Assembly: GCA_020634975.1 (NCBI GenBank)
Contig: JACKAQ010000003.1
Span: 124,001-188,000 of the forward strand
DNA length: 64,000 bases
Direction of reading: 5' to 3'
Origin: JACKAQ01 sp020634975 [NCBI: Calditrichia bacterium]
GTDB taxonomy: Bacteria; Calditrichota; Calditrichia; RBG-13-44-9
The notes under the pieces are model-generated. The model did no database searches and was not told where the DNA came from. It worked only from the letters and a program-made list of their open reading frames with translations. This document shows, one piece after another, positions 1 to 7,383 of the stretch; within the stretch, counting starts at the first letter, position 1; every line of letters begins with the position of its first letter. The position numbers and the translations under genes were made by a program.

Positions 1-2
1 AT

Positions 3-569
3 GTACCCTATAATGACAAAAAGGCTACTTTGCGAAATGGCAAAACGTTTTTGGAAAAGGTTATCGCGTATGATGAAGGTGCGGGAATAGCGGATTCACA
101 ATTACGGGAAATGCAACGCCAAAAGATAACATCGGCCGAAACTCGTTTGGAGATGTTTAAATCAAAAGCAGCGAGCTTAAACAAAGAAATAGCTGCCCGT
201 CCTAAACCTCAAAAAAAGCCATCAACCAGTCAAAAACTTTGGCTGGATGGGTCTCAGTTTTGTGAAATCACCAAAAAGGGTGAAGTTTGGATGAGCGGTA
301 ATTACGTCGGATTTATCGAAGCGAATGGTAAAATTTGGGCACATGGCAACCGGGTTGGTTCTCTGGAATCCAACGGCGATGTGTGGCATAACGGCAATCA
401 TGTAGGTACGATCACTGCAAAAGGTGAAGTGTGGAAACGAGGCAGCCAGGTTGGGCTGATTACACCAAAAGGTGAAGTTTGGATCGGTAGTTCTTCACGA
501 GGCACAGTTGAAGGTATCGGTGATTGGCGAAGAGCAGCCATTGTTTATTATTTTGACTTTTTTAAGTGA
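3..569 (+). CDS. C-terminal part of a beta-repeat protein, cut by the left edge
   Basis: The frame is open to the left edge, so this is only the 3' part of a gene; a TTG at 30 could mimic a start but nothing supports it. The first ~70 residues are charged and probably helical. They are followed by about five copies of a 16-residue unit with the pattern G-x-(V/I)-W-x-x-G-N-x-V-G-x-I, for example GEVWMSGNYVGFIE and GDVWHNGNHVGTIT. Each unit should form a beta hairpin, so the whole resembles the small beta-flower domains known in Bacteroidota. That name is an inference from the repeat pattern. The tail is hydrophobic (IVYYFDFF). Function unknown. Confidence 0.65.
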   Translation, partial: VPYNDKKATLRNGKTFLEKVIAYDEGAGIADSQLREMQRQKITSAETRLEMFKSKAASLNKEIAARPKPQKKPSTSQKLWLDGSQFCEITKKGEVWMSGNYVGFIEANGKIWAHGNRVGSLESNGDVWHNGNHVGTITAKGEVWKRGSQVGLITPKGEVWIGSSSRGTVEGIGDWRRAAIVYYFDFFK

Positions 570-637
570 ACAATTCAACAATGCAAAAGCTTTTATGTGT
601 AAATGATTAATGATTCCGCTTAAATAAACCATATTTT

Positions 638-1180
638 TCATCGCAGCCAATCGGCAAATTCCTTCCGGAATTTCTGCATTTTGGGAGCGATCACAAATGA
701 GCAGTAGCCCTGCCGGGGATTGCGGTTATAATAATCCTGATGATAGCTTTCAGCCGGATAAAACACGTCCAATGGAACGATCTCCGTAACAATCGGGTCG
801 TTCCACAATCCGGATGCATCGGTTTCCGCTTTGGAAACTTCGGCAATACTGCGCTGTTCTTCGTTATGAACCATGATGGTTGAGCGATACTGTGTGCCAA
901 CATCCGCACCCTGGCGATTCAGGGTTGTCGGGTCGTGGACATGCCAGAATACAGTCAGCAATTGATCGTAGCTGATAACGGCCGGATCAAAGGCAATCTG
1001 GATCACTTCCGCATGTCCGGTTGTTCCGCTGCAAATTTGCTCATATGTAGGATTTGGAATCTTCCCACCGGCATAACCGGACACAACTTTCTCCACACCT
1101 TTTAATTCCAGAAACACGGCTTCCACACACCAGAAACAGCCACCGCCGAATGTTGCTAATGCTTTATTGCTATTGTTCAT
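638..1180 (-). CDS. msrA: Peptide-methionine (S)-S-oxide reductase MsrA
   Basis: MsrA reduces the S epimer of methionine sulfoxide in oxidised proteins, using thioredoxin as the final donor. The hallmark GGCFWC lies at residues 13-18, with Cys15 as the nucleophile, followed by the family blocks GYAGG and the H-D-P-T-T-L-N-R-Q-G-x-D-x-G-T-Q-Y-R-S segment. The 180-residue length is normal for a stand-alone MsrA; there is no fused MsrB. An AGGAGA ribosome site sits seven bases before the ATG at 1180. It is a single-gene unit, divergent from the dehydrogenase gene at 1576. Confidence 0.95.
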   Translation of the reverse strand: MNNSNKALATFGGGCFWCVEAVFLELKGVEKVVSGYAGGKIPNPTYEQICSGTTGHAEVIQIAFDPAVISYDQLLTVFWHVHDPTTLNRQGADVGTQYRSTIMVHNEEQRSIAEVSKAETDASGLWNDPIVTEIVPLDVFYPAESYHQDYYNRNPRQGYCSFVIAPKMQKFRKEFADWLR

Positions 1181-1575
1181 TGCTTTCTCCTGTTTTCATT
1201 CTGTCTGCTCTAAAGTTAATGAAAAAGGATGAAAAAGGATAAAGGATAAAAGATAAAGGATAAAAAGTAGTAGCTGAGTCCTTCGCCCCATCGATAAACT
1301 CAGGGCGGCGCAGGCTCAGGATTAACGGCACCGAAACCAGCGCTATTCTGGAAATAACCGGATAGCCACAAAACCGCTGCAAAAAACGAAAATGTGGCAT
1401 GATTTCATCAGAAAATATGCCAAATAAAGGATAGTCAACATTATGTTTTTGTGAATCTTATAGCGAACAGTATCTATTTGGTATTAACTTTGTATAGTCC
1501 ACCGATCTTATGTTGGATTTGGGAAATAGCTAAATACGAATAAACATTGCAGTTAAAAACAGAAAGGGGCAAACC
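1181..1575. other. Intergenic region between divergent genes
   Basis: This 395-base gap must hold the divergent promoters of msrA and the gene at 1576. It also holds a purine-rich GGATAAA repeat tract (1221-1270) and, at about 1274-1320, a dispersed-repeat-like stretch with inverted CTGAGT/ACTCAG words. No ORF here has a convincing ribosome site or codon pattern. Confidence 0.5.
1221..1270. repeat. GGATAAA low-complexity tract
   Basis: Several copies of AAGGATAAA in near-tandem. The same wording recurs at 16069-16099, 20036-20062, 21506-21538 (complement), 31343-31373 and 43009-43040, always between genes. Function unknown. Confidence 0.7.
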
Positions 1576-2682
1576 ATGAATTTTGGCATTCCTAAAGAGG
1601 TGCGCCCGTTTGAATACCGGGTGGGATTAACACCGGCGGCCGTTCGCTCGCTGGTTAGAAATGGTCATACCGTGTATTTCGAACACAATGCCGGATTAAA
1701 AGCCGGATTCACCGATCAGGAATACGAAACGGCAGGCGGAAAGCTGGTTTACACAGCTTCAGAAGCATATGGACGTGCAGATGTTTTGGTTAAAGTTTCA
1801 CGACCGACAGAAGATGAATATCGATTTTTTAATCACCAGCAGGCTATCGTCAGTTTCCTGAACCTGGCTGTCGCTTCCGAAGATTTGCTGGAACAGTTGG
1901 CAACATCAGAAATAACCGCCATCGCCTGCGAAACGATCGAAACCAACGATAACAAATTGACCGTGTTACAGGCATTGAGCGAAATTACCGGACGCATGTC
2001 GCCGGTGATCGCCGGAGATTTGCTAGGCAGCTTTAAAGGCGGTCGCGGTATTTTGTTGAGCGGCATTCCCGGTATCGCGCCGGCATCGGTTGTCATCATC
2101 GGTGCGGGTGTACTCGGCTGCAACTCGGCGCGGGCGTTCCGCGATCTGGGTGCGGATGTCACATTACTGGATAACGACCTGATGGCATTGCGCCGGGTGG
2201 ATCGGTTGTTCGATGCCAAGTTGCCAACCATGTATGCCAACGCACACAATATCGAGAAAGCTGTAAAATTTGCCGATGTGCTGGTAACAACCGCAGCAAG
2301 CGCCGGCGAAAAAGCACCGGTGCTGATCACCCGTCAAATGCTGAAAAGCATGAAATCGCGGGCAATCATTCTGGACTTTGCCATTAACAGCGGCGGCAAT
2401 GTGGAAACGAGCCGTCCCACCACGTTAGCAGATCCTTCTTTTGTGGAAGAAGGTATCATTCACTATTGCGTGCCCAACGTGCCATCACGGGTATCGCGCA
2501 CCAGCAGCTACGCGCTCTCGAATGCGCTGATTCCATATCTGTTGCAGATGGGCGAATTGGGTATCGACGCAGCTATCCGCAATAACGCGGAGCTTAAACG
2601 TGGCGTTAACACATTCCAGGGAAAATTGTCTCACGCAGGCGTTGCGGAGGCACTGAAAAAAGATCTTGAGGTGAAATTATGA
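1576..2682 (+). CDS. Alanine dehydrogenase/transhydrogenase-alpha-like protein with altered active site
   Basis: The protein has the full AlaDH/PNT fold at family length (368 aa): N-terminal substrate domain with Arg15 in RVGLTP, Rossmann motif GAGVLG at 176-181, Asp199 at the end of the second strand (NAD preference), and the VPNVPSRVSRTSSYAL block near 300. However, residues that act in true alanine dehydrogenases differ: the catalytic Lys (KVKEP) is Ser75 (KVSRP), the catalytic His (YLHLA) is Asn96 (FLNLA), and the Asp of AVDQGG is Asn271 (AINSGG). It is therefore probably not an alanine dehydrogenase. Its stop overlaps the start of the CoA-transferase gene by four bases, so the two are translationally coupled and likely serve one pathway. 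AGAAAGGGG lies just upstream of the ATG. Confidence 0.8.
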   Translation: MNFGIPKEVRPFEYRVGLTPAAVRSLVRNGHTVYFEHNAGLKAGFTDQEYETAGGKLVYTASEAYGRADVLVKVSRPTEDEYRFFNHQQAIVSFLNLAVASEDLLEQLATSEITAIACETIETNDNKLTVLQALSEITGRMSPVIAGDLLGSFKGGRGILLSGIPGIAPASVVIIGAGVLGCNSARAFRDLGADVTLLDNDLMALRRVDRLFDAKLPTMYANAHNIEKAVKFADVLVTTAASAGEKAPVLITRQMLKSMKSRAIILDFAINSGGNVETSRPTTLADPSFVEEGIIHYCVPNVPSRVSRTSSYALSNALIPYLLQMGELGIDAAIRNNAELKRGVNTFQGKLSHAGVAEALKKDLEVKL

Positions 2683-3974
2683 GTTGGATGAAGTTATATC
2701 AGGAACGGTTAACTTCCGCGGAGGAAGCTGCCCGCAAAATTGTGTCGGACAGCCGGGTGTATCTGGGCGGTGGTGTGGGCGCGCCGCAAACGGTCATCGA
2801 TGCACTGGTAAAACGCGCACCGGAACTGCGCAATGTGGAATTGATTCACATCCTGCACTTCGGCAAAGCCGAATATGTGAAGCCGGAATATGCCCAGAGT
2901 TTCCGGCACAACGCGATGTTTATCGGACACAACGTCCGCAGCGCGGTGCAGCAGGGTCATGCAGATTTTACACCGGTGTTTTTATCGGAAATTCCGTCGC
3001 TGTTTCGCGACGGCCATGTGCCGCTGGATATCGCAATTGTTCAGGTTTCGCCGCCGGATGAACACGGGTTTTGTTCGCTGGGCGCAGAAGTGGGTTGCAC
3101 CAAAGGCGCTGCGGAACATGCCAAATTCACAATCGCAGAAGTGAACAAACAGGTGCCACGCACCCTCGGCGATAGTTTTTTGCACGTCCGCAACCTGGAT
3201 ATGATTGTGGTCAGCGATTATCCGCTGCCGGAAGCATCGCAGGGCGGCGCATCCGAAACGTTGCAGCAGATCGGGAAAATTATCGCGAATCTGATACCCA
3301 ACGGCGCAACATTGCAAATGGGTATCGGCAGTATTCCGGATGCCGTGTTGAACAATTTGCACAATCATAAAGATCTGGGTATTCACTCCGAGTTGTTCTC
3401 GGACGGCGTTGTCGATCTGATTGAAGCCGGCATTATCAACGGTGCGAAAAAGACGCTGCACCCCGGAAAAGTGATTGCCGGATTTATTCTTGGCTCCAAA
3501 CGGCTGTATGATTATGTGGATAACAACCCGATTATCGAATTGCACCCGACGGATTATGTGAATGATCCGTTTATCATCGCGCAAAATGATAACATGATCA
3601 GCATCAACAGCGCCATCGAAGTGGATTTGACCGGACAGGTTGCAGCAGATTCGATCGGCACCCGTTTTTACAGCGGTGTCGGCGGTCAGCTGGATTTTGT
3701 GCGCGGGGCATCGCGCTCGAAAGGCGGCAAACCGTTTATCGCGCTGCCGTCCACAGCCAAAAATGGCGAACTCAGCCGCATTGTGCCGATGCTAAAACCC
3801 GGCTCCGGCGTGACCACCACCCGTAACGATGCGCCGATTATCGTTACCGAATACGGCTATGTGGAAACCTTCGGCAAAACCATCCGCCAGCGGGCAAAAG
3901 CGTTGATTGAGATTGCCGCACCGGAATTCCGGGAAGAACTCACCCAAAAAGCCCGTGAGCTAAATTATTTGTAA
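2679..3974 (+). CDS. Acetyl-CoA hydrolase/transferase family protein (4-hydroxybutyrate CoA-transferase-like)
   Basis: A 431-residue CoA-transferase of the Cat1/AbfT class, which moves CoA between acyl-CoA and a carboxylate through a glutamyl-CoA intermediate. Visible motifs are GMGIGSIPDAVL, HSELFSDG, the catalytic-glutamate block INSAIEVDLTGQV, the GVGGQLDF oxyanion loop and VTEYGYVETFGKT. The length matches 4-hydroxybutyrate CoA-transferase (about 430-440 aa). The gene overlaps the preceding dehydrogenase-like gene by four bases (ATGA) and is followed by a strong terminator, so the two form a closed operon. The true acyl donor and acceptor cannot be read from the sequence; butyrate, acetate or 4-hydroxybutyrate are possible. 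Confidence 0.88.
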   Translation: MSWMKLYQERLTSAEEAARKIVSDSRVYLGGGVGAPQTVIDALVKRAPELRNVELIHILHFGKAEYVKPEYAQSFRHNAMFIGHNVRSAVQQGHADFTPVFLSEIPSLFRDGHVPLDIAIVQVSPPDEHGFCSLGAEVGCTKGAAEHAKFTIAEVNKQVPRTLGDSFLHVRNLDMIVVSDYPLPEASQGGASETLQQIGKIIANLIPNGATLQMGIGSIPDAVLNNLHNHKDLGIHSELFSDGVVDLIEAGIINGAKKTLHPGKVIAGFILGSKRLYDYVDNNPIIELHPTDYVNDPFIIAQNDNMISINSAIEVDLTGQVAADSIGTRFYSGVGGQLDFVRGASRSKGGKPFIALPSTAKNGELSRIVPMLKPGSGVTTTRNDAPIIVTEYGYVETFGKTIRQRAKALIEIAAPEFREELTQKARELNYL

Positions 3975-3995
3975 ACAAGCTGATAGCAGCAACAA

Positions 3996-4024
3996 AAAAA
4001 GGCGTTCGTTTGAACGCCTTTTGT
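3996..4024 (+). terminator. Rho-independent terminator
   Basis: Stem GGCGTTC / GAACGCC with a GTTT loop at 4001-4018, extended by A/T pairs and followed by TTTT. It closes the dehydrogenase-like/CoA-transferase operon. Confidence 0.85.
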
Positions 4025-4168
4025 ATTTTGGGTCATTTAACTCGTTTTCAGGGTTTGAATATAATTACGTGATAACACTGATGGCGCAGAACGAAATTCT
4101 GCAATCTCCCGAACACAACAGCATTTTCAAACATATTTCATTAATGATCAACATCAGAAATTCTGCAC

Positions 4169-4585
4169 TTACACCGCTTCTTCTTCCAGTACATCAGCCA
4201 GCGTTTGCATGTAACACGATACATCACCGGGATCATTTTTGCGAAGATAATTCCCGTTTTCAATGCGGGACAGCACTCGTTTATCAGACAGGTTCTCCAG
4301 ATGAATCACATCGTCATAATTAAACCCGACTTCGCGCAACGCGAGAAAAAGGTTTTCCGCCCGGCTGCCAGTGCCGTCACAAATATCTTTGGCGTATTCT
4401 GTCCACTCGTCCAGATCAAATTCCACAGCGCGGGCAATTTCCTTATCGCTCATTTTGGTGACGGTTTGCACCAAATGTCCGCAGTTGCAGCGCGCCATAT
4501 GTCCCCATTCGTAATTGGCGCCATTGCTTAACTTGGTTGCTGTTTCCCGCAATGCATTAATCAAATCTGATTTATGTGTTGCCAT
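4169..4585 (-). CDS. Conserved hypothetical protein with CNCGH motif
   Basis: A 138-residue, probably cytoplasmic and mostly helical protein. The start is fixed by a GGAGGT site seven bases before the ATG at 4585. The segment WGHMARCNCGHLVQ carries two Cys and two His within a dozen residues and could bind a metal. Proteins with a 'WGH...CNCGHL' start are, to my knowledge, common in Bacteroidota relatives but have no assigned role. It is convergent with the CoA-transferase gene and divergent from speE. Confidence 0.75.
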   Translation of the reverse strand: MATHKSDLINALRETATKLSNGANYEWGHMARCNCGHLVQTVTKMSDKEIARAVEFDLDEWTEYAKDICDGTGSRAENLFLALREVGFNYDDVIHLENLSDKRVLSRIENGNYLRKNDPGDVSCYMQTLADVLEEEAV

Positions 4586-4785
4586 TGCTTACCTCCGTTT
4601 GTTGCCGGATATCTCTTTTTACAAAGAAATATAATAATGAGAGATTGTTGAGAAATCAAACAGCATCTGTTTTGCATGAAAAATTTTTGTAACTGCTCAC
4701 CGCTATCTGATTTTATTTCTTTTTTCTTTTGCGAAAAGCCGGTGTTTTCAATATCATAATCGCGACAAAAAAAAAGGAGATCAGC

Positions 4786-5628
4786 ATGTCTTTGACATTT
4801 GGGGAATATTATCCGGAGGTAAAAGCGGAATTCCGTTTTGAGGTGGATGCGGTGTTGTTTTCGGAGCAGAGCCAGTTCCAGAAAATCGAGGTTGTGCAAT
4901 CCAAAGGTTTTGGAAGAATGCTGCTTATCGATGGATTTGTGATGCTCACCGATCGCGATGAATTCGTATATCACGAAATGATTTCGCATACGCCGTTATT
5001 TGTTCACCCGAATCCCAAAAATGTGCTGGTTATCGGCGGTGGCGACGGCGGCACCGTTCGCGAATGTTTGCGGCACCCGAATGTGGCGCATGTGGATTTG
5101 GTGGACATTGACGAGTTGGTAACAAAAGCCTGTGTCGAGTTTTTTCCGGCAATTGCCGGAAAACTGGATGATCCGCGGGTGAGCTGTTTTTTTGAGGATG
5201 GCGTGGCGTTTGTCAAGCGTAAATCCAACGCATACGATCTGATCATCGTTGATTCGACTGATCCGATCAGCGTTGGCGAAGGGCTGTTCTCCCGGGAATT
5301 TTACCGCGATTGTTTTAACGCGCTGAAGTCCGATGGCATTCTGGTAAACCAGAGTGAATCACCGGCGTGGTTGCCGAAAATCGTTAAAAATATTCAGGTT
5401 AAGCTGCGCGATATCTTTCCGCAATTTCATTTTTATCATGCGAGCATCCCCACTTATCCGTCCGGTCACTGGGCGTTCGGGTTTGCTGCAAAAACACTGC
5501 ATCCGTTGAATAATTTCGATCAACAGCGCTACGATCAATTGAATCTCGATTTTAATTATTATAATGACGGGATTCACCGGGCATCGTTTGTATTGCCAAC
5601 GTTTTTCAGAAAGTTGTTGGATGAATAA
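4786..5628 (+). CDS. speE: Spermidine synthase (polyamine aminopropyltransferase)
   Basis: SpeE transfers the aminopropyl group of decarboxylated S-adenosylmethionine to putrescine. The 280-residue product shows the Rossmann motif IGGGDGGT (residues 83-90), the acidic ribose-binding DLVDIDE (104-110) and the catalytic DSTDP (156-160), together with YHEM (62-65) for polyamine binding. The ATG at 4786 was chosen because AAGGAG lies seven bases upstream; an in-frame ATG at 4729 would add 19 residues without family support. No speD is seen nearby, so decarboxylated SAM must come from elsewhere. Confidence 0.95.
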   Translation: MSLTFGEYYPEVKAEFRFEVDAVLFSEQSQFQKIEVVQSKGFGRMLLIDGFVMLTDRDEFVYHEMISHTPLFVHPNPKNVLVIGGGDGGTVRECLRHPNVAHVDLVDIDELVTKACVEFFPAIAGKLDDPRVSCFFEDGVAFVKRKSNAYDLIIVDSTDPISVGEGLFSREFYRDCFNALKSDGILVNQSESPAWLPKIVKNIQVKLRDIFPQFHFYHASIPTYPSGHWAFGFAAKTLHPLNNFDQQRYDQLNLDFNYYNDGIHRASFVLPTFFRKLLDE

Positions 5629-5678
5629 TCGGACAGGCATTTCGTGCATGAATCGCCGCTACTAATTGGTTAACAACG

Positions 5679-6629
5679 TTATTTATTCACCAATACAGCA
5701 ATTGCGGACATCACCTCGCGTTGGTATTCGCCGCCGCCGGGGCGATTGAGCAACACGCCATCCGCAATCATCGTGGATGAGCCGCCGCCGTCGAGATTCA
5801 GCGCTTCGTATGCGCCCAAATCCTGCATCATCATGGCAAGTTCGTCCAGGCTAACGCCACGGCTTTCCGGCTGACGGCCGTCCACCACCAGCAAAAATAA
5901 TTTGCCATCTTTCGAATATCCGGCGGCCGTTCGCGGATGCACCAACGGAATGGACGTTCCGAAAAATACTTCAGCATCGGAAGTCACCTGCTTTTCACCA
6001 TCTTCGATGAGCATCGGTCCGGCGCCGATGGCATCGCGCATTTGCCAGCGCTTACCGCTCTCCGGGTCAGGTTCTGCCGCGGCAGTTTCGGGCGTGTTTG
6101 CCAGCGGTTCATCCCAGGCGAACAATTCCCCGTTTTCCGTGCGCACCCATGCAATGTCCATTTTCCCAGTCGCGGCAAATCCGATCGCAGCGCGGGCAGT
6201 GGGAAAACGCACATTTTCCCGGGAAACGGAACGGGTTGCAGGCTCAATCACACTGCCGTCAATCGCCAGCAATCCCACATGTCCGGCAGGCGTTTTGTTC
6301 ATCGTGAAATAGCCGCCGTTTACGGCAACCGGCGCGTTCAGCCGTGAAGCAAAATCTGCGGTCGATTCGCGGTTATCCGATGTATCGCCGGAAAGCACCA
6401 CGCGGGTTTGGATGTGCGGCTGTTTTGTATCGATTTCCGCAAGCCAGGCTTTCAGCGGCATTTCGGCATTTTGTCCGGCAAATACCCGAATACCTTCCGG
6501 CAAGCGGTTTTTCAGCGAATCGATTTCCTGCCAATTCATGGGAATTTGCGCTACCGGCGCGGGCTTTTCCGTTTCGCAACCGAATAACAGAATAGCACCA
6601 ACAAACACTATTGCTTTGGATAAATTCAT
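5679..6629 (-). CDS. Lipoprotein with phosphodiester glycosidase (NAGPA) domain
   Basis: The N-terminus is a lipoprotein signal ending LLFGC (Cys18). The rest matches the NAGPA/DUF2233 phosphodiester glycosidase family, whose eukaryotic member uncovers mannose-6-phosphate by removing GlcNAc. Family signatures visible are VAVNGGYF, IGAGPMLI, HPRTAAGY and NLDGGGSSTM. The bacterial substrate is unknown; a glycan phosphodiester in the envelope would fit the lipoprotein anchor. It lies six bases after the alpha/beta hydrolase gene on the same strand, so the two are probably cotranscribed. Confidence 0.85.
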   Translation of the reverse strand: MNLSKAIVFVGAILLFGCETEKPAPVAQIPMNWQEIDSLKNRLPEGIRVFAGQNAEMPLKAWLAEIDTKQPHIQTRVVLSGDTSDNRESTADFASRLNAPVAVNGGYFTMNKTPAGHVGLLAIDGSVIEPATRSVSRENVRFPTARAAIGFAATGKMDIAWVRTENGELFAWDEPLANTPETAAAEPDPESGKRWQMRDAIGAGPMLIEDGEKQVTSDAEVFFGTSIPLVHPRTAAGYSKDGKLFLLVVDGRQPESRGVSLDELAMMMQDLGAYEALNLDGGGSSTMIADGVLLNRPGGGEYQREVMSAIAVLVNK

Positions 6630-6635
6630 TATTTC

Positions 6636-7298
6636 TCACATTTTATTGCTGAGTTGTTTCGTCCAGTCCGCCACTTCCAACGCTACATTTTTGAGCACTT
6701 CGGGATAGTGAACGCCCTGCCGCACCAATACTTTGAATGAGTGATCGCCGCCTTCCACCCATTCCAACCGGGCAAATTCGCGGATATCGCTGAGCACATC
6801 CTGCAGCAAATCCATCCGGGCAAAAGGATCGCGAGTGCCCTGAATAAAGAGCATCGGCTTGCGCAGCATGTTCAGATATTCATCGCGGCGATGCTCAAAT
6901 TTTCCCGGCGGATGCAACGGATAACCCAAAAACACCACCCCGCGCACATCCTCAAATTCACGTCCGACAGTTGCGGCAACCCGCCCGCCCATGCTTTTTC
7001 CGCCGATAAACAGTTGCGAATAATCGCAATTTTCCTGTGTCCAGCGGATAACCGCGCGCCAGGCTTCTTCCAACACCGGACCGCGATCGGGCATTTTCCT
7101 TCCCGCAGTGAAATACGGAAAATTGAATCGCACCACAGACACCCGGTTTTCGGTTAAATGTCCGGCAATGGTTTCCATAAAACCGGAGTGCATATCGTTC
7201 CCGGCGCCGTGCGCTAAAATAAGCAGCGGTTGTCCGGGATCGGGATTTTCGGGCGCAAGAATCTCTATTTCACGCGAATCGTCAATTGGTAGCCGCAT
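6636..7298 (-). CDS. Alpha/beta hydrolase of the TEX30/KANL3 type
   Basis: A compact 220-residue alpha/beta hydrolase with the catalytic triad in view: Ser in GGKSMGG, Asp in GTRDPF and His in GGDHSF. LAHGAGNDM forms the oxyanion region. The short fold without a cap and the GGKSMGGR elbow place it in the TEX30/KANL3-like branch of the dienelactone-hydrolase superfamily. No signal peptide; cytoplasmic. The substrate is unknown. It lies upstream of the glycosidase lipoprotein gene in a probable two-gene unit. Confidence 0.85.
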   Translation of the reverse strand: MRLPIDDSREIEILAPENPDPGQPLLILAHGAGNDMHSGFMETIAGHLTENRVSVVRFNFPYFTAGRKMPDRGPVLEEAWRAVIRWTQENCDYSQLFIGGKSMGGRVAATVGREFEDVRGVVFLGYPLHPPGKFEHRRDEYLNMLRKPMLFIQGTRDPFARMDLLQDVLSDIREFARLEWVEGGDHSFKVLVRQGVHYPEVLKNVALEVADWTKQLSNKM

Positions 7299-7383
7299 CG
7301 GTTGTTCCTGTTTTTTATGGGTTTATCCGTTCTCGATCTAATGAAATGAAGTTCAGCCAGCAAATCAGGTGAGCCAACCGGGC

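Noticed and set aside
4729-4785. Longer N-terminus of spermidine synthase.
   Set aside because: The AAGGAG site and the family N-terminus both support the ATG at 4786.
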